NCBI GenBank assembly: GCA_947623455.1
Contig: OX392533.1
Location: 31,122,229-31,186,228 of the forward strand
DNA from: Mimachlamys varia
Taxonomy: Eukaryota; Mollusca; Bivalvia; Pectinida; Pectinidae
Direction: 5' to 3'
Length of the DNA: 64,000 bases
Shown here: piece by piece, positions 47,301-62,300 of the stretch
Numbering within the stretch: the stretch's first letter is position 1
Layout of the letters: every line of letters begins with the position of its first letter
The notes under the pieces: generated by a model
What the model was told of the DNA's origin: nothing
What the model saw: only the letters and a program-made list of their open reading frames with translations
The model's database searches: none
Program-made: the position numbers and the translations under genes

Positions 47301-50300
47301 AGCCTTCTTGCGATAGTCCGGATCTTTTGCTGATTTAAAGTGCTACCACACTGAAGTATACTGCCGAAGGCCCCCTGCAGAACACCCCATCAGGTCACAT
47401 TATACTGACAACGACCGAACCAGTCGTTCCACTCCCATAATGCTGAACGTGAAGCAGTAATAACTACCATTGTGGACTCTGGTATGTCTCGGCCTGGGGA
47501 CGGAACCCATAGCCTTCCTCACAGGGGCGAACGCTCAACTATAAAGCCAAACGTGAGGTTGTGTCAATGAGACATTCGGAAGGAGAAAGTTGTTTAGAAA
47601 GAATGGAAAAGAGACGTGGCTGTACCGAGACTCCAACCCAGAATTTACATTATTATGCTTTCGCTCTTACTGCTTTCGTACCGTACAGTGGAACACGATT
47701 CGCTAATGTAAAAATTACGCATACTCTTGTATGAAATATTGCTTGCTTTCAAAATATGTTCAAGAAGACTGAATGTGTTTTCAAGAAAAACATAACAATA
47801 TATACTTTTACAGGAAATAATGTTTAAATGTTGAATCACCTCCAAAATTGAATATTTGTGGAAATGCACAACCTTCACACATGTAATTAACATGGCCACA
47901 TGAATCAGAACCCGTAATATTTTTCTTATGCACCTAACTCTTACAGACAACACTTGAAATATTGAATTTCCGGCAAAAATGTATCAACGGGAAAAACTTC
48001 ATCCCAAACACGATCAACAATAAGCATTTATTGTATGTGTTCATAAACAAATTACCTTTTCATTAGACAGGACATATAACTTATAAAACAGATCAAACTG
48101 CGTGCCATGAACCTCTCTCAAACGATAAAGTGATTTATAAAAAAATTAATCACAACCTGAAAAGTATGTTATCGGCTGACATCTTCTTGAAATTTGTCAA
48201 TTTATAACATCTCATTGGGAATGTATATTGTACCACTATATAGTATGTGAATGTTTAATATTGCACCATTTAATAATTATTGATATGCCTTGCATGACAT
48301 ACTATACACAGATGCTTGTAGTTATATAATGACTATGACGCTATGAACGGGTCTTTTGCAAGTCAATGATGACGTCATCATTAAAGCCATAGCTGGTCCC
48401 CAAACCTCCAGCGCAGAACGTGGGTCCCTCTTCGGCGATACAGATTATGGCTGAACGAAATTTTAATAACCAAACACTTTACATACATAGGCTATGTGTG
48501 CCACTTTGCAACATATATGGGGATCTTTTCGTCAACAAATGGATATGCGCCCCAAACGGAAGATACTATCCTAAACAACAACAATGCATGAGCACTTCTG
48601 CGCCAACCGAAATCTAAAATACCAACTACCATACGTGGTGTCCTCGTCGGCAATATTTGAGCCCTGTGTGCCAAACAAAAGTGAAAGCGGTCAAATACTA
48701 TTCATAGGCCCCCCCCTATATCATCGTTTCCTTAGAAAGGAATAAAAATATCTGAAGCTTCCGTTAACGTCATGACATAATAGCGCCCCCTTGCGGTGTA
48801 ATGTGTACCGTACTTATATTCTATATTGATGAATCCGCATCACGGGCTCCGGGCGTTTCTCGCCTAAAACTGTTTAATTAGTTGTACTTTTATCCTAATT
48901 ACTTAAGATAACTTAAATGAAATATTTATTTCATCCAATGCTGCATGTAGAAGCTTTTGGAGTAAATTAGTTTTTCGTGTAAGAAGTAATTAAAGCATAT
49001 TGATCGATTTCAGCTGGATCCAGCAGACTTGGGTTGGGTGTACATATCCTTCACAAGACTGTGTAAATGTACGTTAGAAATACATGTTTTTTGCAGAGAT
49101 AAAACTTAAATGTTTAGCGGCATTAGCTGTCAATGATAACAGTTCATTTTAATTGGTTATTTTCAAATGTGGTAAATGTGAGGAACAGACGCTATTGAAT
49201 AAGTTGTAATGGCCGTCAATGTTGAATATGATCAATTGTGGATTTGGTTTGATTTTCGTACTTTTCGTGTCAGGCTTTAACAACTTTTCAGGAAGTATCA
49301 TGTTTAAACTGATACGATCAACAAGTGACCTTGAGATTTGTGGGCTTGTTTTTTTTTGTGTTTGAGTGGTTCTATGTATGTTTCACTACCGAGTGGCTTC
49401 GCAATAACAAGTCTGTATATACATATTTACCTGTATTAAAGATAATTAATACTATTTCGTAAATTTAGAGTGATTGCTCTCTTTTCTATGGAAGCCCATT
49501 GGTGCCAAATGTTATATGTAAAAAAAAAATTATTGCGTTTAAACGCAATAATTATTCGCAATAATTATTGCGTTTAAACGCAATAAAAGCAATAGTATTG
49601 CGTATATTCGCAAAAATATTGCGTTTATTCGCAAACGTATTGCGTATATTCGCAAAAGTATTGCGTTTAGTCGCAATGGTATTTCGTTTAAACGCAATAA
49701 GTTTTCTTACGTACAACATTTGGCACCAATGGGCTTCCGTAGTTTTCACTAGTTCTGAGAAATGCGTATTTGTTATAAATGTTACAAGGGTACACGTAAG
49801 TTATAATATATCTGTCTGAATACTGTCAGCGGGCCGATAACCTCCGCGTCATAACTACCAGCTCTCATGTTTATTAGACAGGACCAATGTCGGAAACCAT
49901 TTACCCTGACAGTCTGTGCAAGTAGTAATCGCTATCCACGAAGCGTGCAAATAAAAATGATATTACAACGCGAGTTTGTTTGTTTGATCCAGTCGTTGTT
50001 ATATATCTATAAAAGAAATTGCTATTATCGAAAAGAAGTCTCGTGTAAAGTCGGGCGCGATACCGGAAGTCAATTCAATGGGACTGGATATTACGACGTT
50101 CCAGTACTGACATAGATAATTGCTTCTATCAGACAAATGTTTAAAGAAACCAAGCCTATCTGACACTCATATGTCATATATCAATGGAATTGTAGACAGG
50201 TCCTAGGTCAATATGTCTATATGTCCGATATTCACTGTGTGAAGAATTGCGTATACTTTACTTTGTATAAGTAAAAACCGACATAGATTACAAGCCTTTC

Positions 50301-53300
50301 AACGACTTGTCAGGAAGCGTTAAAATAACAGTTTATTATAGTTTATACTCATTTTTATATGCAATTGATTGTACCTTCGCACGAAGAAATATGTGGTGAC
50401 CAACGACATAACAAATAATTCAACAAGTTGGCAGTAATTGCTATACTTTTGTTTTGTACTCGATGCAAAACACTGCATTGGCCTTTCGCTGTCATTGGAT
50501 GCCTATATTTAGAGAAAGACCGCAATCCAGTGACAGCGAAAGGCCAGCGCGTGCGGTGACGTCGAAACTCATTTGCTATGCAAAAGTGGCACGATAGCCG
50601 ACGAAAACGTTGAGATTCGGAAATTTCGCGTGATTCTGGAGGAAATATAGATTATTTCTGCAGAAGGAAGATACTTCTGACGTGCATTTGGGAGGTTTTT
50701 AAAATGAAAATTATCCACCGTTCCAACGATATCAAGCGTTTTTTCGTACCTCCACTAGAAATGTGCTTTTTGATGTAATACATTTTAATCGAAAATTGAT
50801 CTAAACCTCCAAAAAGTGTTAAATGACTTTAGCTAAATACCTTAGTTTACGTCCAAAACTAGCTGTAACAAATTCTCAGGTCCCTGTGCTCAATATTTGT
50901 GTTTAAATAATACGTTGACCAAAGGCATTAATCTACACGCTAGAGCAGAATAAGGTTATGTACATGTAACATGTACATGTGGAGTAAATAGATTGTCTAT
51001 ATGTATCAATCAAAGTAAAAATCAACTCCTAGGCATGGCCAATTGGTGATTTGTAGTTAGATAAAATCAGTAAACAAACATTACTATGTTTCATTCGCAG
51101 TTAAAATAACAATTTGTTTAATATCTTTTACGGTATTTTTTCCCCCGTAATTATGAAAAGCAACTATACAGTCCCTGTTACAAAAATGCTGGAATATATT
51201 CCCCTATATAGAAAATTGAAATTCACATTACAGTGTTTGGGTTGACCATTTACACTTCCATTATCTATGTGATGTGATCCCTCAAAATACAAGTCGTCTT
51301 TGAATGCTGGTTAGTGCCAACGAAAAGCAGCGCAAAAACAGTAGTGATGGCATAAAATGGAAAAGGTATGGACAGAAAAACTTAGAACAAATACAATCGT
51401 TCGAATGACTTCAAGTTTTTTTTTCATTCTTTTGAAACAAAATTCTCTTATAAAAATTTCATTTTTTGCATCGCCGCCATTTTTGTAGTTTATGTGAGTT
51501 AAACGTAACGTACATCACGATATATATCAGTGACGTCTGCGTTTGATGCGAGCATTGTTGACCGTTACTCTAAATCTTGTTGCGGTTGTCGTCCCCTCGA
51601 GACCACAAAATTGCCTTGCTTTCCTCGGGTGTCGGAGCTGTGTGAAGTGCTATATATATTTTCTGAGAGACTATGTGAGGGCTGTTTCGTCTTGGGATCA
51701 TTACGGCTCACAATTTATTGGCAGTGAAGTATTGTGGCGTAGATTTTGTAAATGCCACCTCTCCCAGAGGTTATAAAGTATTGTTTTGAATCCCGCACCG
51801 ATTCTACCGTAATGGTATTATTGTGTGCATTTAGCATCACTTGGTCACAAGTTGCTTTCCCACTATTACTTATTGTAAGTACAGTTGACAGAGATGCGAT
51901 ATACAGCGGGAACTGTACGCTTGAAATAAGTTCGCGGAACATAAGAGATAGGTAAAAAGTGCATTATGTGTCTCTGGAGGAAAAAATTGAATCCATCTGT
52001 ATGGGTTTCATTGCATTATGGGGAAGTGAAGTGAATTTAAAGTATATTTAAAGAGAGAAATTCATTTTATTTATTGATACATTCACCGTTTGAAACAAAT
52101 CTCGAACTATAAACAGTAAAACAGTCAGATATACTGTATATATTCGGTGAACGATGACGAGGACATTCTAAATTCTGCCTTCGGCTAACACTGGCCGAGG
52201 GGCTTATTGATTTACAAATTATTCTTAAACTTTCAATAATGTTTTTATGTAATGTAATTATTTTATGTTTATTTATGTCTTGACAAAGGAGCGGATTGCT
52301 CCGAAAATTTGACAACACCAGTTTGTCTACACTGTTGGAATTATTTTTTTGCCCTTTATATGTATCAACGGGTACACATATCTTGACTTAATATTTGAAT
52401 AAACGTTATGCATTATCGCATGTTTAATATTAAAATACATTTTGTCTTGATAAAAAAGGATGTCAAGGTCATTCTCATTCGGAATTTGTTCTGCTCTTTT
52501 CATGGAAGCTACCAGCCAAATATATCACGTCTGAAGGCATTTCAATATGTCAAATGTGTTTGACGTACTTGATCCCAATGACCTTGAAAGAAGGTCAAAG
52601 TTATTTTTGGCAGACTTTCTTCGACTCCTTCCGAAGGAGCTACCAGCTAAATATCACGACACTACATAATCATTGCGGTATTTCAGAAGTCATTTAACAA
52701 AGACCCCTACGGCCGTGCATGTCAAGGTAATATAAGTTCGCTTACGCCGTCGGACTATATCTCAGAAACCATCTGTCCCAATATTACTACCTAAACCTTT
52801 CGGTTTTTATATTTTTGACCCATGTGATGTTGAAAGTAAGTCAAAGTTAATTTTTTCGTAAACGTTTTCGGGCTTCATCCACGGTAACTTCAATCAAAAT
52901 TTTATGACCCTAAACCTTTCGGTTTTTCAGAAGAAGTGGTTTAAAGGAAATGATTAATCTGTACTGACGGACGTCGCACCGCGGCATAAGCTCACGAACC
53001 AAATCTTTCAAAAGGGATGTTTTCAGTTTTGCTCTGATATAAATATATACAATTAACTGCTGAAGTGGTGCTCAGTGCATGCGTAACCGGAACAGGAAGC
53101 GACAAGAAACGTCAACGAAAAACCAACTACAGCAGTTGACGAAGAGGAACGTAGAAAACAGGTAGGGAATTAAAGAAAGTAGTCATGGGTTCAAGGTAGG
53201 GGGGCAAGTCATGGACGGTTGCGATAGCTATATAATGACACTTTCCTTTAGTCAGAGAGACTACTGTACATAATCACTAGATCCTGTTTATGGGGTAAGC

Positions 53301-56300
53301 TCTTCGTAACAGCTATACAATAATGAGGTTCGTGTGAGAAAAAAAAACCATAATCAACTAACATGTTCTTAGTGTAAAAATATTTCACGCGGATATAGAT
53401 CGAATTTCAAACCAAAGTCTTCATATCATTATACAATCGATTAACCGACTGAGCTACCTGACATGAGAATTATATCAAAACGGATGTTAAAGGGCGATAA
53501 CTGTGAGAAATGTTTATGTTCACATTCAAATTGCATGCTTATTAAGGAATAACCACTATTTTTTGTGGGTTATACGGTATATACCGAAAAAACTGCGTGC
53601 ACTCTTTTGCATAAACCGCTTCGCAAACTTTTGCAAAGTGTACACATTTTCTCGGTTTATACCGTATAACCCACAAAACATTATTGGTTATTCCTTAATC
53701 ATTAAAAAACCGAAATAATTATTTACATGCAATTTGAATGTGTTGTCCGACGTACTTATTTTATTTCGGGATACCATCGCCTTGTTTTTTCTTTGTTCTC
53801 TTGCTGTACCATATTATAACGCATAATTATTACATAACAGTCAAGATGCTATAAAACTTATGTATTTCGCCTAAAATGTACATTTTTTTCTAGAAATGTT
53901 TATGCAGAATTTGCCATTGTCTTCTGTTTCAACCAAAAGTAACCTCCAGCCTCAAGTGCACAATGGTGATCTCATTATCAACCCTTATGTTTTCCCCTTT
54001 TAATGACGTTTTCCTAGGCACTCGTCTACAAAATACCCATGTTGATGTGAGAAGAATGCTTAACCAAAACAAGACATGGATGGAATGAAATAAAAAGCGG
54101 GTCAAATGCTCTACTTGTTATTTTTCTAAATATGATTCCACATATAACAAGAGGCCCAATTGGCCTGAATCGCTCACCTGATATTTATCTCTCACGTGTA
54201 ACCTTAAACAAAATCAGAGAATACCAAAGCGTCAACAAAACCATAATCCGAACTCAAAATCGATTAAACTAGGGGCAAAATAGGAACAAAGGAAAGATTT
54301 ACATGGAGACTCTCGTAAAAGCACAGGAGAATAAGACCAGGTGTTCCGGAAGAGTAAGCGTCTTCTGCTTAAGGTGGCTTATCTTCCAAGGTAAATACCA
54401 AACAAATATCATGTATCTAGGCCTTGCGGTGTTTCAAAAGAAATCGTTCATAAATATATTCCCTATACTAGTTACATATTTGTACATCGATATACTCCAT
54501 GTAATGTGCTTACGTGCATATATATATTTCTTTTCTCTGAATCATTGTTCAATAATGAATAACCTGACTGTATCCTATGCTGATCTCATAATACACAACA
54601 TTATAAGTAGGGAAGCTCGTATAGATATGAGAAGGAAAACTGATGTGAAATCAATGTTGGCCGGCGTCAGACAGACGTTTGTTTATTACCATTGTTTATT
54701 GTAGTATTGCGTGAAACATACAGACGTAAGAACCCTAAATCACAACATCCACCATTACTATACATCTCTCTATCTGTGAGTGGGGCTTAGTTATTATATA
54801 TACCGTATCAGATAACAACATCCACCATTACTATGTATCTCACTATCTGTGAGTGGGGCTTAGCTATTATAGATACCGTATCAGATCACAACATCCACAA
54901 TTACTATGTATCTCACTATCTGTGAGTGGGGCTTAGCTATTATAGATACTGTATCAGATCACAACATCCACCATTACTATACATCTCACTGTCTGTGAGT
55001 GGGACTTAGCTATTAAAGATACCGTATCAGATCACAACATACACCATTACTATACATCTCACTGTCTGTGAGTGGGGCTTAGCTATTAAAGATACCGTAT
55101 CAGATCACAACATCCACCATTACTATACATCTCACTGTCTGTGAGTGGGGCTTAGCTATTAAAGATACCGTATCAGATCACAACATCCGCCATTACTATA
55201 CATCTCACTGTCTGTGAGTGGGACTTAGCTATTAAAGATACCGCATCAGATCACAACATCCGCCATTACTATACATCTCACTATCTGTGAGTGGGGCTTA
55301 GCTATTATAGATACCGTATCAGATCACAACATCCGCCATTACTATACATCTCACTATCTGTGAGTGGGGCTTAGCTATTATAGATACGGTATCAGATCAC
55401 AACATACACCATTACTATACATCTCACTGTCTGTGAGTGGGACTTAGCTATTATAGATACTGTATCAGATCACAACATCCACCATTACTATACATCTCAC
55501 TGTCTGTGAGTGGGACTTAGCTATTAAAGATACCGTATCAGATCACAACATCCGCCATTACTATACATCTCACTATCTGTGAGTGGGGCTTAGCTATTAT
55601 AGATACCGTATCAGATCACAACATCCGCCATTACTATACATCTCACTGTCTGTGAGTGGGGCTTAGCTATTATAGATACTGTATCAGATCACAACATCCA
55701 CAATTACTATGTATCTCACTATCTGTGAGTGGGGCTTAGCTATTATAGATACTGTATCAGATCACAACATCCACCATTACCATATATCTCACTATCTGTG
55801 AGTGGGACTTAGCTATTATAGATACTGTATCAGATCACAACATCCACCATTACCATACATCTCACTATCTGTGAGTGGGACTTAGCTATTATAGATACTG
55901 TATCAGATCACAACATCCGCCATTACTATACATCTCACTGTCTGTGAGTGGGACTTAGCTATTATAGATACTGTATCAGATCACAACATCCGCCATTACT
56001 ATACATCTCACTGTCTGTGAGTGGGACTTAGCTATTATAGATACTGTATCAGATCACAACATTCACCATTACTATACATCTCACTATCTGTGAGTGGGAC
56101 TTAGCTATTATAGATACTGTATCAGATCACAACATACACCATTACTATACATCTCACTATCTGTGAGTGGGACTTAGCTATTAAAGATACCGTATCAGAT
56201 CACAACATACACCATTACTATACATCTCACTATCTGTGAGTGGGACTTAGCTATTAAAGATACCGTATCAGATCACAACATACACCATTACTATACATCT

Positions 56301-59300
56301 CACTATCTGTGAGTGGGGCTTAGCTATTATAGATACTGTATCAGATCACAACATCCGCCATTACTATACATCTCACTGTCTGTGAGTGGGGCTTAGCTAT
56401 TATAGATACTGTATCAGATCACAACATCCGCCATTACTATACATCTCACTGTCTGTGAGTGGGGCTTAGCTATTATAGATACTGTATCAGATCACAACAT
56501 CCGTCATTACTATACATCTCACTGTCTGTGAGTGGGGCTTAGCTATTATAGATACTGTATCAGATCACAACATCCACCATTACTATACATCTCACTGTCT
56601 GTGAGTGGGGCTTAGCTATTATAGATACTGTATCAGATCACAACATCCACCATTACCATACATCTCACTATCTGTGAGTGGGGCTTAGCTATTATAGATA
56701 CTGTATCAGATCACAACATCCACCATTACTATACATCTCACTATCTGTGAGTGGGGCTTAGCTATTATAGATACCGTATCAGATCACAACATCCACCATT
56801 ACTATACATCTCACTATCTGTGAGTGGGGCTTAGCTATTATAGATACCGTATCAGATCACAACATCCACCATTACTATACATCTCACTATCTGTGAGAGG
56901 GACTTAGCTATTATAGATACCGTATCAGATCACAACATCCACCATTACTATACATCTCACTGTCTGTGAGTGGGGCTTCGCTATTATAGATACCGTATCA
57001 GATCACAACATCCACCATTACTATACATCTCACTGTCTGTGAGTGGGGCTTAGCTATTATAGATACTGTATCAGATCACAACATCCACCATTACCATACA
57101 TCTCACTATCTGTGAGTGGGACTTAGCTATTATAGATACTGTATCAGATCACAACATCCACCATTACTATATATCTCACTATCTGTGAGAGGGACTTAGC
57201 TATTAAAGATACCGTATTCTAACAGTTCTCCACACTATGCTCTTATTTCCTTAATTGAAGTAGGTCCATGATCTATTTACCTCGTGGACCGTAACTATGT
57301 TATGTTGATGAACACACCTTTAGTTAGACTCAACGGGATGATAAAACAGAACGCTTTTTTTTAATATGGTGGTGATGGATTTCTATCTTTGTTGGGGCTA
57401 ACAATAAATAACTTATCTATCGCGGTACATGTAACGAATGTAATTTCCGGTAGGCGTAAGCTGGACTTTGTAAGATATTTCAAACAAAGTTTAATTTTAT
57501 TTATAAATTCATAAATTAAAGGGGTTTGACGCACCTGACCCTTCTGCTTCTGCATTAGTTTAGAAATTTTCCACCTTTTGGCCCCTAGCATCACCGAAGA
57601 GTCCTAGGAGGACGAAACAGCTGTATGGTGCAGTTTAATTCATTTTTTCGGCATACTTTATCTATAACTAAATTTAAAATGTGCAGCATATTTGTGCGTT
57701 ACGTCATATTTATATGTTGTAATTTCATGTTAATGATGGTCTGTGATAGTGTAGAGTTTTGCATGTTTAGCTTTTGCTTTATTTTTGTGCATTTTGTTAG
57801 TTATCTTGTTTTATGTTTGTTTTTGTTTTACAATGCTTGTCGCAGAAATAGCGCTACAGTACTAATGCTATCTTTGTTCATGTTTGCGACTCTAAAAGTT
57901 TCCTGTATCTTGTGAAGCGTCGTTTCTGTATTATTGGAATCTCAATGCAATACGTGTGATGATTGAGTAATAAAGTCTTCATTCTTAATACTAATATATT
58001 TTTTTGCTTTTGTTGATTTAGTTTGTGCAATTAAATGTTGTTTCTCTGTAAGCCTGATTTATTCTATGCAGGTAATTGTTGTCTTTGTCACAAATTGTTT
58101 GCTGTCGTTATTTTAAATAATGTTTCTGAACAGAGGCTGTTGCTTCCGTTTAAAAAGTTTTTTTCTTGTTAATCTGTGTAACAAACTGTTTTTTCCTGTT
58201 TAATGTGTTGTTTTTATTCTGTATCAGTCTGTTATTTCTGCATAACAAATGACGGTTTACTTCTATTAAAAATACTGCTTCTGTGAAATATGATTTAGTT
58301 TCTGGCGAAAAACGGTTCTGATTGATAATGTTAGGTTCGTGCATTTGAATGTCTGTGTGACAAATCAATGTTGTCATGCACAGATAAATGTAAAAAATAG
58401 AGTTTATTGAATAACGCTTTCAAAACCACCAGTTTGATTTCTATATATCGTGACTTTTGAAATAGAACAGAAATTAACTAATATGCTACCGTGTGCACTT
58501 TGCCATGCCAAATCGATCAATTCTTACGTTAGGATTCAAAAAAGTGATAATGATGAATAAAAAAGTATGCAGATTTCAAACATAAAATATATCATTTCCT
58601 AAAACGTTACATTCAATGCGATTCCCTTGAGTTGATGGAGCGGTTGTGATAAATGACTGGTCATAAACATTCTGCAGTATAAAACAAACACGCTGTTATC
58701 TCCTAGCTCGGGGACTGGGTTAGCTGTAACTAGCCACAGAACAATATATATTATATTTATCACAGCACAGCGAAGTCTCGCCGTTTCCAACAAAACAATA
58801 CGAGATCACAATACACATTCCAATTCAATTCTAAAACAATCGCAATACACTGCAATAAAATATCGTAAAATGTTACCGTACACGATCCGGTTTATAAACT
58901 CTGCTATGCTAAATCAGATGAATTTGTTTTAATGATAACTTAAAACACACATATGCTGCACCCCTTAAATTTAGTTATAGATACAGTAAGCCGAAAAAAT
59001 GAATTAAACTGCATCATACAGCTGTTTCGTCCTCCTAGAACTCTTCAGTGGTGCTAGGGGCCAAAAGGTAGGAATCCAAAATTTCTAAACTAATGTAGAA
59101 GCAGAAGGGTCAGGTGCGTAAAACCCCTTTAATTTATGAATTTAGAAGTACTTTAATATCGTAAAGCACTGACAACAGGGAAACAAAAATACACCATTGT
59201 ACACTGAAAGTAAACAATATACGAAGGTTACAATACACAATATATTCTGAGAACACAGCACATTAAAGTGTACAGTGCGAGATTGCAATACACTAAAATT

Positions 59301-62300
59301 CCCTCTGTATGCATGTACCACGATCGCAATATACCACAATACATATGATACATGTATGATATCCCGACGGTTCAGTAATGCACGTCAATGCACATCGCGA
59401 TCACTACTTTATTTGAAATAAGGCTTATCCTAGTTCGCTAAATAGATAACATGATCCTTCTAGGACTCAGTCCATGACGTAGAATGAGACTGCATTACAT
59501 CGCAATGTTACGGTTTACCCCGTCTCTGGGATGAACTAAAATGCATTATACTATATTTACTGTCTTTTTATAAGGCTTGTAACGGAGGGGGAACGAGACC
59601 GAGATAAAATACACTATGTAAGGAGAATATATTTCAGTTGTATTTCGAATGGGCTTTTTAAACTTTACATGTAGGATTTTTGGCTCCGAACTCGAAAATG
59701 TTGACTTGAACCTCGAAACAGTTGAAGCGAAACTTTAAACTGTAAATGCCAAACTCGAAACTACAGTGTAGAATAGGTTGTCACGAGACTCAAATAGAAG
59801 TCTTTTTATTTTCGTATTATGATACAGCATTGCGACTTTACTTACTGCAGAGGACTGGAGATCGTCCCATTGCAGAGCAAAGTATATAACGGATATAGTG
59901 TCTGGTACAGAGAACGTGGGCTCTCTGCCAAAATGTGTCATTTTAGTAGTATACAGGAGGAATAGGTTTTACCTTATCGTGATTTTCCTCTCGATTTGTT
60001 GTAGTAGGTACATGTAGGTTAAAATATGTAAGCCGAGGGGACCCTGGCTAGGATACTTTCCAAGATATCTAATATTCAAATGAGCTTTTTCACAGAAGGA
60101 AGCAAAGCCCTTTATAGATTCTTTTCCTCATAGGAATTTATTAGTCATAAAGGCCATATTAAATGTATTGAACATTTGTTCCGTTTATTAGCTCGTGGCA
60201 AAATGGAATGTGCAGTGAAAACAGAGGAAATTGATTTTGATTTGCCATATTGTTTTCATAGCTAAGGTCAAGATTTTAACGTATTGAAATAGCAAATATA
60301 CCCCCAATAAGTTTGCCCCCCCCCCAGCTTGAAATCGGCTAGACATATGAACAATTGGCAACGATTAGGTGGTTGGTTGATTATTTTTACGTTATATTAA
60401 CAGCCAGTGTCATTTAAGGACGACCTCCCGGTGTATGCAATGTGGTTGTGTGTGTTGAGAGCGTGCGAAGTAAGAAGACTGCTGTATGTTCGTGTAAGCC
60501 TCGTTGCGATAATCTGGATTTTTTTGCCGATTTAAAGTGCTATCACACTGAAGTGTTTTGCCAAAGACCCCATGCAGAACACCCAAACCGCTCACATTAT
60601 ACTGACAACGGGCGAACCAGTCGTTCCATTCCCATAATGCTGAACATCAAGCAGGGAGTAGTAACTTAAGAACATTATACTTTTGTAAACAAATATATTA
60701 CAATGCGGATGTTTAAAAATTTGTGAATGATGATTTTTCAGGTATTTTTTTAAATCTATGTGGGCGGTCAGCTGGAAATGGCGATTACAATGGAAATGAT
60801 TCCCCGATCGGACGTGCAGACATTGGGTCTACTACTCAATCTCGTGGGTTTTTCTCCGTTTCTTTGTTTTCCTACCACATTTAGCCTCTTGCAGTGTATC
60901 ATCCGGGCATATAAGATAGATTAATATACGTTATAAACAATGTTTCAAAATTGTTGTATGGTTTGGTATGATGGTTTTTACGTCCAATTTACAAAACTTA
61001 TGTAAAGAAAACAAAAGTTAATTGATTTAGACAATTTAAAAAATGCTGAATCCTTAAAGCAATTCTTTTATTGTTAATGCATCGCATTTTTGAAGTTTTG
61101 GAGGAAGGTGGTAATACTTCTAATTTATTTGAAATTCAAACATTGAAAGGAACTTAAAGCTACTTTTTCTTGCTCCAAATGTAGTTAATATTTTCACCTT
61201 ACTAGTCAGTAGTATCTCCGATAAGTTATAGCGTATATGGTGTAATACAAATTAATTCAATGTTTTCAAACTGCAACAATTATCAAATTTCAAAGATGTA
61301 TGTGGTCCACGTTTATCTTATACAATAATTATCAGGGCGACATTTTGAAATCGATACTGATAGGCCGATGTGCAAAGGCATCAAATTCGACGAAAGGTTT
61401 CGCAAAGTGATCGCAAATCACAATTCTCATTCAATATTTTCATCTTCCTGTATATTATTGATTTTAAGGGTTGTGAACGTTACAAAACATGTTGAGTAAA
61501 AGTTTGTTTGAGATATAGTTTTAATGTGAATGGGCCAAAAAACTATCATGTGTAAGGTTTCAATGTCTTGTAGCTTTTTAAAAATCATTATTTCGTCTTT
61601 AATATCTTTTTAGAAAATTTTCCGCGAGGTATGATTTCTTTTCGCTCAAATTCCAATTCATATGTAAATTTTGCAACCGTGGTACGGAGAGTTTTTAATT
61701 ACAGAATAGTGATTGGTTTCGTTTGGTTCGAATGCTTTTACATCCTACTAACAGTAGAGGTCATTGAAGGAGTTTGTGTTAGCCCCCTTGCGATAGTCCT
61801 GTTCTTTTACGGATTTTTAAGTGCTACCACACTGACGTAAATTGCCGAAGGCCTCCAACAGAATATCCCACCCGTTGACATTATATATGATAACGGGTAA
61901 ACCAGTCGTTCCACTTCCACAATATGGAACGTAAAACAGGGAGTTGGCCTAGAAACTACCATTTTGAGAATATGATATTTCTCGGAAAGGTGAAAAAATC
62001 AACGCCTTTACCACGGGCCAAAAGTGAGAAAGTGTCAAAGAGACGAAGGTACAGAGTACAGTAACTAGAGGATCAACTATAGATATTACATTTCAGCGTT
62101 TGTACAAAAAATGAAATTCAAAACAGTATTATAGTTTTAAGGAAACGAAACGTATTTCTAAAATATTAGAAAATTCTTAATCATTAAATCAAAGGCTGGG
62201 TTAACGAAATCTTCGACTGGATCAGGCTCTTAACAAATTAGTCGTTGCTAGATGATAATTGTTCTATGTAAAAACATGAAAACGGTCGTTTGTGAGTCAT

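Noticed and set aside
51672..51704. Another hammerhead (minus-strand GACGAAACAGCCC)
   Set aside because: The CUGANGA core, stem II and complementary stem I are missing; only the GAAAC string matches.
52280..52310. Hammerhead-like hairpin GGAGC..GCTCC followed by GAAA
   Set aside because: The preceding sequence TTGACAAA lacks required core bases and no stem I or III pairs. More likely the end of a retroelement.
54738..57217. CRISPR-like array
   Set aside because: Units are contiguous 73-bp repeats without unique spacers, in eukaryotic intronic DNA.
57625..57915. 96-aa hydrophobic ORF downstream of repeat copy C
   Set aside because: It is T-rich and starts inside the dispersed repeat at the ribozyme cleavage site. 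It has no domain or conserved motif.
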